12,030 bases of DNA, from positions 1-12,030 of the forward strand of contig JAIWOJ010000017.1 of assembly GCA_020216965.1 (NCBI GenBank), written 5' to 3'. Within the stretch, counting starts at the first letter, position 1; each line of letters opens with the position of its first letter. The DNA is from Prosthecobacter sp. Lineage in GTDB: Bacteria; Verrucomicrobiota; Verrucomicrobiia; Verrucomicrobiales; Verrucomicrobiaceae. Shown here one piece after another: positions 5,909 to 12,030 of the stretch. The notes under the pieces were generated by a model that was given only the letters and a program-made list of their open reading frames with translations, had not been told where the DNA came from and did not search any database. The position numbers and the translations under genes are program-made.

Positions 5909-8233
5909 ATGACCCACGCCGTCCTCAGCCTCCTCAAGGAAAGCCGCCATCCCATGCGTATCGACCTCATCGGTGTGGCGGGCAGCGGCATGAGCGGGCT
6001 GGCGCTGCTGCTGCTGGGCCTAGGGCATCGCGTCAGCGGTTCTGACAAAGCCACCACCCTAGAGACGGATCGCCTGCAAAAGCTGGGCCTCCAGTTCTTT
6101 CACGGCCATACCGAAAAGGAGGTGGAGGACTGTGACATGGTCATCTACTCCAGCGCCATCAAGCCGGGCAACATCGCCTACGAGGCCGCCTACAAGCAAG
6201 GCATCCCCCTCGTGCGCCGCGCAGAGGCACTGGCCGCCGTGATGGCGAACAAAAAGGGCGTAGTCGTCTGCGGCACCCATGGCAAGACCACCACCTCCGC
6301 CCTCACCGCCCACGTTTTGCGCCAGGGCGGCCTCAAGCCCAGCCACTACGTCGGCGCAGAGATCCCCATCCTCGGCTCCAATGCCCACTGGGACACCGAG
6401 GGGGAGCTTTTTGTGGCAGAGGGCGATGAGAGCGATGGTACCCTCGTCCACTTCCACCCCCAGCACGCCATCGTGCTCAACATCGAGCCTGAACACCTGG
6501 ACTTCTACGACGGCATTGAGGCCATCAAGGCCGTCTTTCGCCAGCTCCTCAGCCAGACGCCTGGCCATTGGGTCTATTGCGCCGAAGACCCCGTCGCCAG
6601 CGAAGTGTGCGCCGGGCCGCAAGGCGTGAGCTACGGCTGGAGCCGCGCGCATGATTTCTCCGCAAACATCCTCAGCATGAGGCCCGATCATTCAGAGTTT
6701 GAGGTCTATGAAAAAAATCGTTGCCTAGGCACAGCCACGCTAGGCATCCCCGGCAGGCACAATGTCAGCAATGCCCTGGCGGCCATCGCCCTCGCCACCC
6801 GCTGCGGGGTAAGCTTTGAGGCCATCCAGCACGCCCTGCGCAGCTTCCGCGGTGCCAGACGCCGCTTTGAGATCCGCCACACCGGCGCGCACTTCACCGT
6901 CGTCGATGACTACGGGCACCATCCCAGCGAGATCGCTGCCACCCTGGCGACGGCCAAAGGGCTGAACGCCAAACGCATCGTCTGCCTTTTCCAGCCACAC
7001 CGCTACAGCCGCACACAGCTTTTGAAAAAGGAGTTCGGGGCCAGCTTTGATGACGTGCACGAGCTATTCATCACCGACGTGTACCCCGCCAGCGAAAAAC
7101 CCCTGCCCGGCGTCACCGGAGAGACCATCCTTGAGGAAGTCATCTCTCACCAAAGCCGTCGAAAGCCCGAACAACGGACCAAGACCACCAGCACCCCCAC
7201 GATGCTCGACGCCCGCGACAGGGTCGGCAACTCCCTCCGCCCCGGCGACCTCCTCATCACCCTCGGTGCCGGCAATGTCCATGAAGTCGGGCGCTGCATC
7301 GCACGAGACCTCCCCGTGCTGGAGCAACTGACCACCCTCCTCGAAGCACACGGCGGCGGCCTAGCACGCCTCTACGAGCCCATGAGCCGCCACACCACCT
7401 GGCTCATCGGCGGCCCCGCCCAGTATTGGATCGAGCCGCGCACGGAGGCCGCCTTCGCCGCCATCATCCGCTACCTACGCGCCGCCGCCATCCCCATCCG
7501 CGTCATCGGCCGCGGCTCCAATCTGCTGGTCAAAGACGGCGGCATCCGCGGTGCCGTCATCCATCCCAGGGGCGACTTTGAAAACGTCAGCGTCAGCGGT
7601 CATCAAATCACTGCCGGAGCCGGTGCGCGGCTGAAAAAAATCGCCAGCACCGCACGCAACGCCGGGCTGGGAGGCTTCGAGTGGATGGAAGGCATCCCAG
7701 GCAACCTCGGTGGTGCCATCCGCATGAATGCAGGCGCGATGGGCACCGAGACCTTTGACCAGATCATCAGCGTGCGTTTCATCGACACCGACGGCACGGT
7801 GAAAGAGAAACCGCTGGCCGAGATCACCCACCACTACCGCAACGTACCTGAGTTTGAGGAGCGCTATGTCATCTCCGCCGTGCTCCGAGGCACCCCAGCC
7901 CCCCAGGCAGAGATTGATGCCAAACTGGCCGCCTCCCACCACAAACGCCGCACCACCCAGCCTGTAGGTGCCAGCGCAGGCTGCACCTTCAAAAACCCCG
8001 AACTCTGCGGCGCCGGCAAGCTCATTGATGACCTGCACCTCAAGGGCAGCCATGTCGGCAGAGCCATCGTCTCCGACATCCATGCCAACTTCATCGTCAA
8101 CCAAGGCGGTGCCACCGCACGCGAAGTGCTAGACCTCATCACCCAGATCAAAGAAAAAGCCCTCCAAGAACGCGGCATCACGCTCGAGATGGAAGTCAAA
8201 GTGCTCGGAGAAGACCACCCCCTGCCGCTGTGA
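5909..8233 (+). CDS. murC/murB: Bifunctional MurC-MurB: UDP-MurNAc--L-alanine ligase fused to UDP-N-acetylenolpyruvoylglucosamine reductase
   Basis: One 774-residue cytoplasmic protein carries two steps of peptidoglycan precursor synthesis. MurB reduces UDP-GlcNAc-enolpyruvate to UDP-MurNAc with NADPH and FAD; MurC then adds L-Ala using ATP. The MurC part (about 16-465) has GVAGSGMSG from 22, the P-loop GTHGKTTT at 122-129, EGDESDG from 171, NIEPEHLDFY, NVSNALAAIA, DDYGHHPSE from 333, QPHRYSRT, and GAGNVHEVG from 453. The MurB part (about 492-774) has HTTWLIGG, the FAD-binding IGRGSNLLVKDGG, GIPGNLGGAIRMNAGA, SAGCTFKNP and SDIHANFIVNQGGA, which is a type II MurB. Cys692 in SAGCTFKNP takes the place of the usual proton-donor Ser, a variant I believe occurs in some type II enzymes. 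The order of domains is the reverse of the reaction order. The start could instead be the ATG at 5954, which has AAGGAAA upstream; I kept 5909 because the LLKE helix looks like part of the fold. The gene stands alone, outside a division cluster. Confidence 0.97.
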   Translation: MTHAVLSLLKESRHPMRIDLIGVAGSGMSGLALLLLGLGHRVSGSDKATTLETDRLQKLGLQFFHGHTEKEVEDCDMVIYSSAIKPGNIAYEAAYKQGIPLVRRAEALAAVMANKKGVVVCGTHGKTTTSALTAHVLRQGGLKPSHYVGAEIPILGSNAHWDTEGELFVAEGDESDGTLVHFHPQHAIVLNIEPEHLDFYDGIEAIKAVFRQLLSQTPGHWVYCAEDPVASEVCAGPQGVSYGWSRAHDFSANILSMRPDHSEFEVYEKNRCLGTATLGIPGRHNVSNALAAIALATRCGVSFEAIQHALRSFRGARRRFEIRHTGAHFTVVDDYGHHPSEIAATLATAKGLNAKRIVCLFQPHRYSRTQLLKKEFGASFDDVHELFITDVYPASEKPLPGVTGETILEEVISHQSRRKPEQRTKTTSTPTMLDARDRVGNSLRPGDLLITLGAGNVHEVGRCIARDLPVLEQLTTLLEAHGGGLARLYEPMSRHTTWLIGGPAQYWIEPRTEAAFAAIIRYLRAAAIPIRVIGRGSNLLVKDGGIRGAVIHPRGDFENVSVSGHQITAGAGARLKKIASTARNAGLGGFEWMEGIPGNLGGAIRMNAGAMGTETFDQIISVRFIDTDGTVKEKPLAEITHHYRNVPEFEERYVISAVLRGTPAPQAEIDAKLAASHHKRRTTQPVGASAGCTFKNPELCGAGKLIDDLHLKGSHVGRAIVSDIHANFIVNQGGATAREVLDLITQIKEKALQERGITLEMEVKVLGEDHPLPL

Positions 8234-8253
8234 GGGGACCACCCTGCCCTCAC
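8230..8253. terminator. Inverted repeat across two convergent stop codons, possible bidirectional terminator
   Basis: GTGAGGG at 8230-8236 pairs with CCCTCAC at 8247-8253 around a 10-base loop. The murC-murB TGA (8231-8233) and the complement of the TGA of the minus-strand gene (8250-8252) both lie in the stem. No T-tract follows on either strand, so Rho-independent action is doubtful; it may simply mark the end of both transcripts. Confidence 0.35.
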
Positions 8254-10133
8254 GGATGTGCGATCTCGACCCAGCGGGTTTTGACGTTGGCTTGGGTGGG
8301 GATGTCCCAGGTTTGGCGGTGGTCCAGGAGCTGGCTCTGCTCATGGTCACCGGCGCTGTCTGTCCAGGCATAGGTGACTTTGGCGGCAGTGCCGCTGACG
8401 GGGTAAATCAGGTGCCCTTCTGCGCGCAGGTAACGTTTGCCGCCGGTATTGTGGAATCGCACGCGGGCTCTGCTGGCCGTATTTTGTGGGATCTCCAGCG
8501 CGGCGCTCCACATGGACTGCGACCAAAAGTCCGCAGGCTCAGCCCCCTGGCGCACGATGCGCCCCTCTTTGAGCAGGGGCGTCCAACTTTGGCCGCCATC
8601 CAGGGAGTAGTCGATATGATAGGCGATGTCGGGGCTTGGAGGATTGTTGGAGGCAATCTGGGCAGCGATGTGCAGGGCGTGGATGCTCTCCCCACGCGGG
8701 GTAGCGAACTCAAGCGTCACTTTGGGAGAGTCAAAAGCTCCCTCAAGGGTGCGCGGCGCGGCCTGGGCCTTGTTGGGGCCATAGCTGACGATGCCGCGGC
8801 CGCTGGCCTCATAGCGGAGGCGGGTGCCGTTTTCCTTCAGGCGCGGGAAGGTCGCGGGATTGGCCTGGCAGATGGTAGTCAAGGAGATGCCTGCCTGCTC
8901 AAGCTGTGCCGCCGGGGCATGAAAACGCAGATGGTACTGGCGGTGTCCTTTGACGTGGTCAGTAAGGTCCAGCCCATCGCGAAAAGGGCCTGCCTCATGC
9001 CATGTGGTGCCGCCATCGGTGGAGATGGCGACGCCGCAACTGGCCCTGCCATGGAGGATGAGGCCGTTTTGACCACCTGGCTTGTAGATGCCCCATTCAG
9101 TGTCATCCGGCGGTGTGGCCCCGATGATGTAGGGGGTGTAAAATTCTAGCGTGACCTGTTGGTCATCCGCGCTGACGACGCCCTCACGGAAATCTGGCCG
9201 CCAATGATACACCGCGTTGCCGTAGCGGGCCTGGCCGTCGATGTGCGGCGTGCCATCCTGCGATCCGTGCATTTTTTCTGGCTGGTTCACCCAGGTGCGG
9301 GAACGCTCAGGGCCAGGGATGCCTTGGGTCATCGGATTGCGGCCCCAGAAGACGAAGGTTTTGCCATCCGCAAGGCCGGGCTGGAACCAACGGCGCAGGC
9401 TCTCGCCACGGCGGAGTTGGACGATGGGCGGAGGGCCAGCGTAACCGGCGCGATATTCGGCACTGCTGTATTTGGCATAGGAGCTGCCATCCCCTGGGTG
9501 CAGGCCGCAGACTAGCCAGCCCTGCTGCCGCCCTGGCAAATAACTGCGCTGGGCCCAGGTGGCATGATCTTGGGTGATGGTGTCTAGCCCGAGGAGGGAG
9601 CTTCCTTGAGGATCAAAAATGACGGTGGAAAGATCGTGATCCAGCATGGCCCAGCGCCCAGGACCGTAGGCACCACCGGTGAGGAAGACCTCAAAGCTAT
9701 TGTGGCCTCGCGTGCCGGTCACGCGACTGCGGCAGGGGCCGAGCAGGGCATCCAGCTCTGCCGTCCACTGGGCGTGGGTGGTGCCGCAGAGTCCGAAGCC
9801 GTGGGCAAAGAGACCCGTCCAGTATTCGCGGGTGGCGTGCAGCGCATCGTTGACGAAGCCCCTGCCCCAGAGGTTCTCCTTTCCCTCCTCGCCATGAGCG
9901 TAGTGCGTGTTGCGGAAGAACCAGGAAGCCAGGGCGCGATGGTGATCGCTGTCCGCCTTGTGCCCGGTGGTGCGCTCATACTGAGCCGCTGCGGTGGCAG
10001 CCAGCCGGTCAAAGGTGGACATGGCAAGCTCACCCGGATACCAGGGATGGTCGGTGGCGAGCTGGGGATCTCCGACAGCGGCTTGGAGATGACAAATGAG
10101 CAGGGCGGCGGTAGGCAGGTAAAACAAGCGCAT
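8250..10133 (-). CDS. Exported protein with transglutaminase-like domain and two Asp-box motifs
   Basis: No named family is recognised for the whole 627-residue protein. It begins with a probable Sec signal peptide (hydrophobic residues 3-20, likely cleavage after AVG at 19-21), so it acts outside the cytoplasmic membrane. Residues about 105-185 resemble a transglutaminase-like/papain-fold core: GFGLCGTTHAQW with Cys116, RGHNSFEVF with His144, and WAMLDHDL with Asp165, in the order and spacing of the Cys-His-Asp triad. Such domains can be peptidases, amidases or cross-linking enzymes. The C-terminal two-thirds look beta-rich and hold two Asp-box repeats, STDGGTTW (Asp373) and SLDGGQSW (Asp512), as found in sialidase-type propellers and other secreted beta proteins. 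The ATG at 10133 lies 6 bp after the stop of the 187-residue exported protein, so the two are likely co-transcribed. The substrate is unknown; wall or surface protein processing is a guess. Confidence 0.8.
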   Translation of the reverse strand: MRLFYLPTAALLICHLQAAVGDPQLATDHPWYPGELAMSTFDRLAATAAAQYERTTGHKADSDHHRALASWFFRNTHYAHGEEGKENLWGRGFVNDALHATREYWTGLFAHGFGLCGTTHAQWTAELDALLGPCRSRVTGTRGHNSFEVFLTGGAYGPGRWAMLDHDLSTVIFDPQGSSLLGLDTITQDHATWAQRSYLPGRQQGWLVCGLHPGDGSSYAKYSSAEYRAGYAGPPPIVQLRRGESLRRWFQPGLADGKTFVFWGRNPMTQGIPGPERSRTWVNQPEKMHGSQDGTPHIDGQARYGNAVYHWRPDFREGVVSADDQQVTLEFYTPYIIGATPPDDTEWGIYKPGGQNGLILHGRASCGVAISTDGGTTWHEAGPFRDGLDLTDHVKGHRQYHLRFHAPAAQLEQAGISLTTICQANPATFPRLKENGTRLRYEASGRGIVSYGPNKAQAAPRTLEGAFDSPKVTLEFATPRGESIHALHIAAQIASNNPPSPDIAYHIDYSLDGGQSWTPLLKEGRIVRQGAEPADFWSQSMWSAALEIPQNTASRARVRFHNTGGKRYLRAEGHLIYPVSGTAAKVTYAWTDSAGDHEQSQLLDHRQTWDIPTQANVKTRWVEIAHP

Positions 10134-10139
10134 AGAAGA

Positions 10140-10703
10140 TCAGCGGGCAGCAAGCTGGCTATCTGCGGTCACGAGTTTCCATGAGCGAATGACGGTGGCG
10201 TAGGCATCATCTGGAGACAGCGTGCCGCTCAGCAAGCCCGAGAAAACCCGGCGCGCGAGGGCGATGTCCACGTCATAATACCACTTTTGGCCGGTGACGC
10301 CTTCCGTATCCGTGAGGGCTAGGTGGTCCACAGGTGCCTCGGTAAGCTCCACCTGGCGCGCGGCGGCGATGATGGCAGAGAGCACCCAGCTTTTGCGGCG
10401 GTCGATGTCCTCCAGACTCACCGTCATGAGCAGAGGGCGGTGCGCCTGGATGATGAGGCCGGCGCGGCCCTTGCCATCACGCACGGCATGGGGCCAGACG
10501 CGCGCCCCGGCATGGGGCGTGCGGCGGATAAAGGCCTCTACCCCACGCGCTGCCTCCATGAGGGCCTGCAGCTCATACCTGGGCAGAAAGCTGGGGTGGG
10601 AGGGCTCCGCATGGATGAGCGCCGTCTGTTTCGGCTGATTGGCGTGGCCGTCAACCCATGCGGTCAAAACTAGCGCCAAGGGGATGAAGAGGCTGGTTTT
10701 CAT
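10140..10703 (-). CDS. Exported protein of unknown function paired with the transglutaminase-like protein
   Basis: This 187-residue protein is not recognised. It starts MKTSLFIPLALVLTAWVDG with a basic residue, a hydrophobic stretch at about 4-16 and a likely signal-peptidase site after GHA (19-21). There is no lipobox Cys and no second membrane segment, so it should be periplasmic or secreted. The mature part is mixed alpha/beta, with a helical region around PRYELQALMEAARGVEAFIR, a strand-rich centre containing GRAGLIIQAHRPLLMTV, and a C-terminal helix pair around YYDVDIALARRVFSGLLSG. It has no cysteines, and I see no catalytic motif. The gene is immediately upstream of the transglutaminase-like gene (6-bp gap), which suggests a partner, chaperone or substrate of that protein. 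The ATG at 10703 places the signal peptide correctly; no Shine-Dalgarno is visible. Confidence 0.8.
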   Translation of the reverse strand: MKTSLFIPLALVLTAWVDGHANQPKQTALIHAEPSHPSFLPRYELQALMEAARGVEAFIRRTPHAGARVWPHAVRDGKGRAGLIIQAHRPLLMTVSLEDIDRRKSWVLSAIIAAARQVELTEAPVDHLALTDTEGVTGQKWYYDVDIALARRVFSGLLSGTLSPDDAYATVIRSWKLVTADSQLAAR

Positions 10704-10746
10704 GGTTGGTTGGGGGGCTGGAGGGCAGAGGGTTGGTGACGCCGCT

Positions 10747-11079
10747 CTAACCTCGGTGGATAGCTTTTACGCCCGTGGCGGCTCCATTGACCTGTTTTTG
10801 CTTCTGGGCACGGGTTTCAAAGACCTTGGTGGCGGCATTCGCTGTTTTCATCAGTGCCTCATCAAAGGTCTGCCCACGGCCATGCACCAGAATATCGGGT
10901 CCAGCCATGGAAAGCATGAGGGTGAGGTGGAAGGGCGTGCCGCTATTTTTGGTTTCCTCAATCCTTAGGCTGGCGCGGGTGAGATGTTTGTAGTGACGGA
11001 GGTTTTCGAGCATCTGATGGATTTTGTGCTCGCGTGCAGGGTGGGGTTCACAGCCGAACCAATCGAGATGGACGTTCAT
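10747..11079 (-). CDS. Ribosome hibernation factor-like protein (HPF/RaiA, S30AE fold)
   Basis: Proteins of this family bind the 30S decoding region and inactivate or dimerise ribosomes during stress or stationary phase. The 110-residue product fits the short, single-domain form: a first strand MNVHLDWFG, a helix around AREHKIHQMLENLRHY, strands RASLRIEET and FHLTLMLSMAGPDILVHG, and a long helix FDEALMKTANAATKVFETRA ending in a basic, Gln-rich tail. The order and lengths match the beta-alpha-beta-beta-beta-alpha S30AE fold, though sequence identity to well-known members is low, so I leave the symbol blank. It lacks the C-terminal dimerisation domain of long HPF. No SD precedes the ATG at 11079. 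A 43-bp gap separates it from the exported-protein gene downstream. An unrelated small alpha/beta protein is the main alternative. Confidence 0.68.
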   Translation of the reverse strand: MNVHLDWFGCEPHPAREHKIHQMLENLRHYKHLTRASLRIEETKNSGTPFHLTLMLSMAGPDILVHGRGQTFDEALMKTANAATKVFETRAQKQKQVNGAATGVKAIHRG

Positions 11080-11097
11080 GAGCAGGGAGATGGAAAG

Positions 11098-11682
11098 TTA
11101 ATGTTGCAGATGGGTCTGGGCGCGGTTCAGCCGTTTTTCGGGTAGCTGTGCCAGGTGCTGTAGCAGGGCATGTCCCTGCCCTGATGGGAGATGACCTGGT
11201 AATCGGTGCATGAGTTCAGGAGAAAGCCGACCATCACGGCCAGCAGGAGGCGTATGGGTTTCATGGGGTGGTTCTGGGGGTGAAAATGGCTCGGTTTTGA
11301 CACGATGGGCACGCGGCCAGGCTGGGGCGCAGAGGCAAGGGGTGCCCCAACGGCTAGAGAGGGCGTGGAGATAGGCTGCACAGCCAAAGGCCCCTGGCTC
11401 TAGGCTGATGAGCACGGGTTTCGCGTGCTCCACACTGCGGCAGGCGTGCTCAATCCAACGGCGGACGTGATGGGGCGGCGCATCGTGCCAGGTGGCCGCC
11501 ACAGCGAGCACCGATGCCTTTTTCGCGAGCCGACTGGCCATGGCACGAAAGTCCAACCGCTCCAGTTGGTGAAAGCTCCAGACGCGGATGCGTGTGTTGG
11601 CGTGGATGTGAAACATCGCTGCCAAGCGCCCGCTCAGTTTCTCGCGTGCCTCCGTCGCATCCCCATCGTGCAGGATGATCAT
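11098..11682 (-). CDS. Uncharacterised protein next to a response regulator; C-terminal part overlaps the lipoprotein gene
   Basis: I recognise no characterised family. From the ATG at 11682 the product is 194 residues and starts MIILHDGDATEA, a receiver-like first strand with acidic residues, then helix AREKLSGRLAAMF, strand RIRVWSFHQL, a helix, strand SVLAVAATWHD, a helix WIEHACRSVEHA and strand PVLISLEP. This looks like a degenerate Rossmann or receiver-type domain, and I associate similar proteins with regulators in Verrucomicrobiota. The last 80 or so residues, from about PAWPRAH onward, are Pro-, His- and Arg-rich with mixed third-position bases, and they overlap the lipoprotein gene; they may be read-through past a lost stop or the result of a frameshift. 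ATGs at 11739 and 11775 would lengthen the N-terminus. I prefer 11682 because it has GAGG five bases upstream. The gene follows the response regulator on the same strand. Confidence 0.6.
   Translation of the reverse strand: MIILHDGDATEAREKLSGRLAAMFHIHANTRIRVWSFHQLERLDFRAMASRLAKKASVLAVAATWHDAPPHHVRRWIEHACRSVEHAKPVLISLEPGAFGCAAYLHALSSRWGTPCLCAPAWPRAHRVKTEPFSPPEPPHETHTPPAGRDGRLSPELMHRLPGHLPSGQGHALLQHLAQLPEKRLNRAQTHLQH
11127..11264 (-). CDS. Small lipoprotein, 45 residues
   Basis: The ATG at 11264 opens a 45-residue frame. It begins MKPIRLLLAVMVGFLLNSC, a lipoprotein signal peptide with positive charge at residue 5, a hydrophobic core and the lipobox LLNSC, giving acylation at Cys19. The mature part is only about 27 residues (TDYQVISHQGRD and CYSTWHSYPK are recognisable pieces). 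Codon third positions in this frame are overwhelmingly G or C, like the neighbouring real genes, while the overlapping frame is mixed; this argues that the frame is used. It lies wholly within the 3' part of the upstream ORF in a different frame on the same strand. The function is unknown; such tiny lipoproteins are often envelope accessory factors. Confidence 0.72.
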   Translation of the reverse strand: MKPIRLLLAVMVGFLLNSCTDYQVISHQGRDMPCYSTWHSYPKNG

Positions 11683-11687
11683 GCTAA

Positions 11688-11691
11688 CCTC
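11688..11691 (-). promoter_or_regulatory. Ribosome binding site supporting the start at 11682
   Basis: The minus strand reads GAGG followed by TTAGC and the ATG at 11682, a 5-base spacing. The upstream alternative ATGs at 11739 and 11775 have nothing comparable, so this decides the start I chose. Confidence 0.45.
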
Positions 11692-11819
11692 AGCGTGCTG
11701 TGATGCGGGCAGTGCGGTCGGGGTGGCGGGCTCCTTCATAATGATAGGATACGCAAGCCTGTGGATGCCGACCATGCGCAGAGCCGCCCTCTGTCGCTCA
11801 GCAAACGGCTGACCCCGGC

Positions 11820-12030
11820 TCAGCCCTGCTCTGCCGTCCAGCGCGTGGCGTGGTGGATCAGCTCCGTGGCATTGCGCAGGCCCAGCTTTTGGCGGATGTG
11901 CATGCGGTGGGTGTCCACCGTTTTGATGCTGATGTGCAGGATCTGGGAGATCTCGTGCGGCTCACGGCCCTGGCCGAGCAGACGATAGACTTCAAACCCC
12001 CGATCACTGAGCGTAGAGACGGGAGAGGCT
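11820..12030 (-). CDS. NarL/FixJ-family response regulator, C-terminal LuxR-type HTH only (N-terminus outside window)
   Basis: The last 70 codons of a minus-strand gene enter from the right edge and end at TGA 11820-11822. The translation holds a complete LuxR/GerE DNA-binding domain: LSDRGFEVYRLLGQG as the first helix, EISQILHISIKTVDTHRMHI as the helix-turn-helix with its recognition helix (the VxTHR motif is typical), then QKLGLRNATELIHHA. Such domains usually end response regulators with an N-terminal receiver phosphorylated by a histidine kinase; that receiver would lie beyond 12030 and is assumed, not seen. The gene ends 137 bp before the preferred start of the next ORF, so the two may share a transcript. 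A stand-alone LuxR-type regulator without a receiver is the alternative. Confidence 0.9.
   Translation of the reverse strand, partial: ASPVSTLSDRGFEVYRLLGQGREPHEISQILHISIKTVDTHRMHIRQKLGLRNATELIHHATRWTAEQG

Noticed and set aside
5440..6045. Plus-strand ORF (201 codons) across the divergent intergenic region
   Set aside because: It overlaps the ends of two real genes in wrong frames and is rich in Ser, Arg and Pro.
6059..6691. Long minus-strand ORF (210 codons) opposite the MurC part
   Set aside because: It is a shadow of a strongly supported gene in GC-rich DNA; the translation is Gly/Ala/Asp/Val-rich with no domain pattern.
7475..8104. Long minus-strand ORF (209 codons) opposite the MurB part
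   Set aside because: Same reason: low-complexity acidic shadow of a clear MurB domain.
8256..9149. Long plus-strand ORF (297 codons) opposite the transglutaminase-like gene
   Set aside because: The minus-strand product has a signal peptide, a plausible triad and Asp boxes; the plus-strand frame shows nothing recognisable.
9606..10184. Plus-strand ORF (192 codons) opposite the N-terminal part of the same gene
   Set aside because: Shadow frame that crosses two real minus-strand genes.
11732..11760. AT-rich stretch resembling a minus-strand -10 region (TATCAT) ahead of the start at 11682
   Set aside because: No matching -35 element lies at proper spacing, so it is not listed as a promoter.
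1..12030. tRNA, rRNA, CRISPR arrays, insertion sequences, defence or prophage genes
   Set aside because: I looked for cloverleaf-like segments, regularly spaced repeats, transposase motifs and terminal inverted repeats and found none I could support.

Overview
The window is a high-GC bacterial chromosomal segment, gap-poor and gene-dense. Several things suggest Verrucomicrobiota (Verrucomicrobiaceae/Prosthecobacter-like): a MurC-MurB fusion protein, few recognisable Shine-Dalgarno sequences, and hypothetical proteins of a type I associate with that phylum. This placement is inference, because no rRNA or other marker gene is present. I found no tRNA, rRNA, CRISPR, insertion sequence or prophage gene.

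Left block (1-5699, all minus strand, read right to left). The order is a short-chain dehydrogenase, oppB, oppC, a GT-B-like glycosyltransferase candidate, oppF, and a SEDS-family rodA-like gene that runs off the left edge. Spacing is tight: oppB and oppC overlap by 4 bp, and oppF and rodA are 6 bp apart. This is probably one operon that couples a partial peptide ABC importer (two permeases and one ATPase, with no oppA or oppD in view) to a cell-elongation glycosyltransferase.

Centre (5700-8249). A 209-bp divergent intergenic region holding a perfect 8-bp hairpin separates the dehydrogenase from a plus-strand gene for a 774-residue MurC-MurB fusion, which covers two cytoplasmic steps of peptidoglycan precursor synthesis. 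The fusion gene converges on the next block with a 16-bp gap, and a small inverted repeat spans both stop codons.

Right block (8250-12030, all minus strand, read right to left). It starts with the C-terminal end of a NarL/FixJ-type response regulator entering from the right edge. Next come an uncharacterised small protein, a 45-residue lipoprotein whose gene overlaps it in another frame, an HPF/RaiA-like ribosome-associated protein, a 187-residue exported protein of unknown function, and a 627-residue exported protein with a transglutaminase-like Cys-His-Asp arrangement and two Asp-box motifs. The last two genes are 6 bp apart and probably form a unit.

Two themes recur. Peptidoglycan functions (RodA, MurC-MurB) flank a peptide importer, so uptake of wall peptides is conceivable but unproven. 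The exported transglutaminase-like protein and its partner are the least described part of the window. I see no clear sign of a defence or mobile system.
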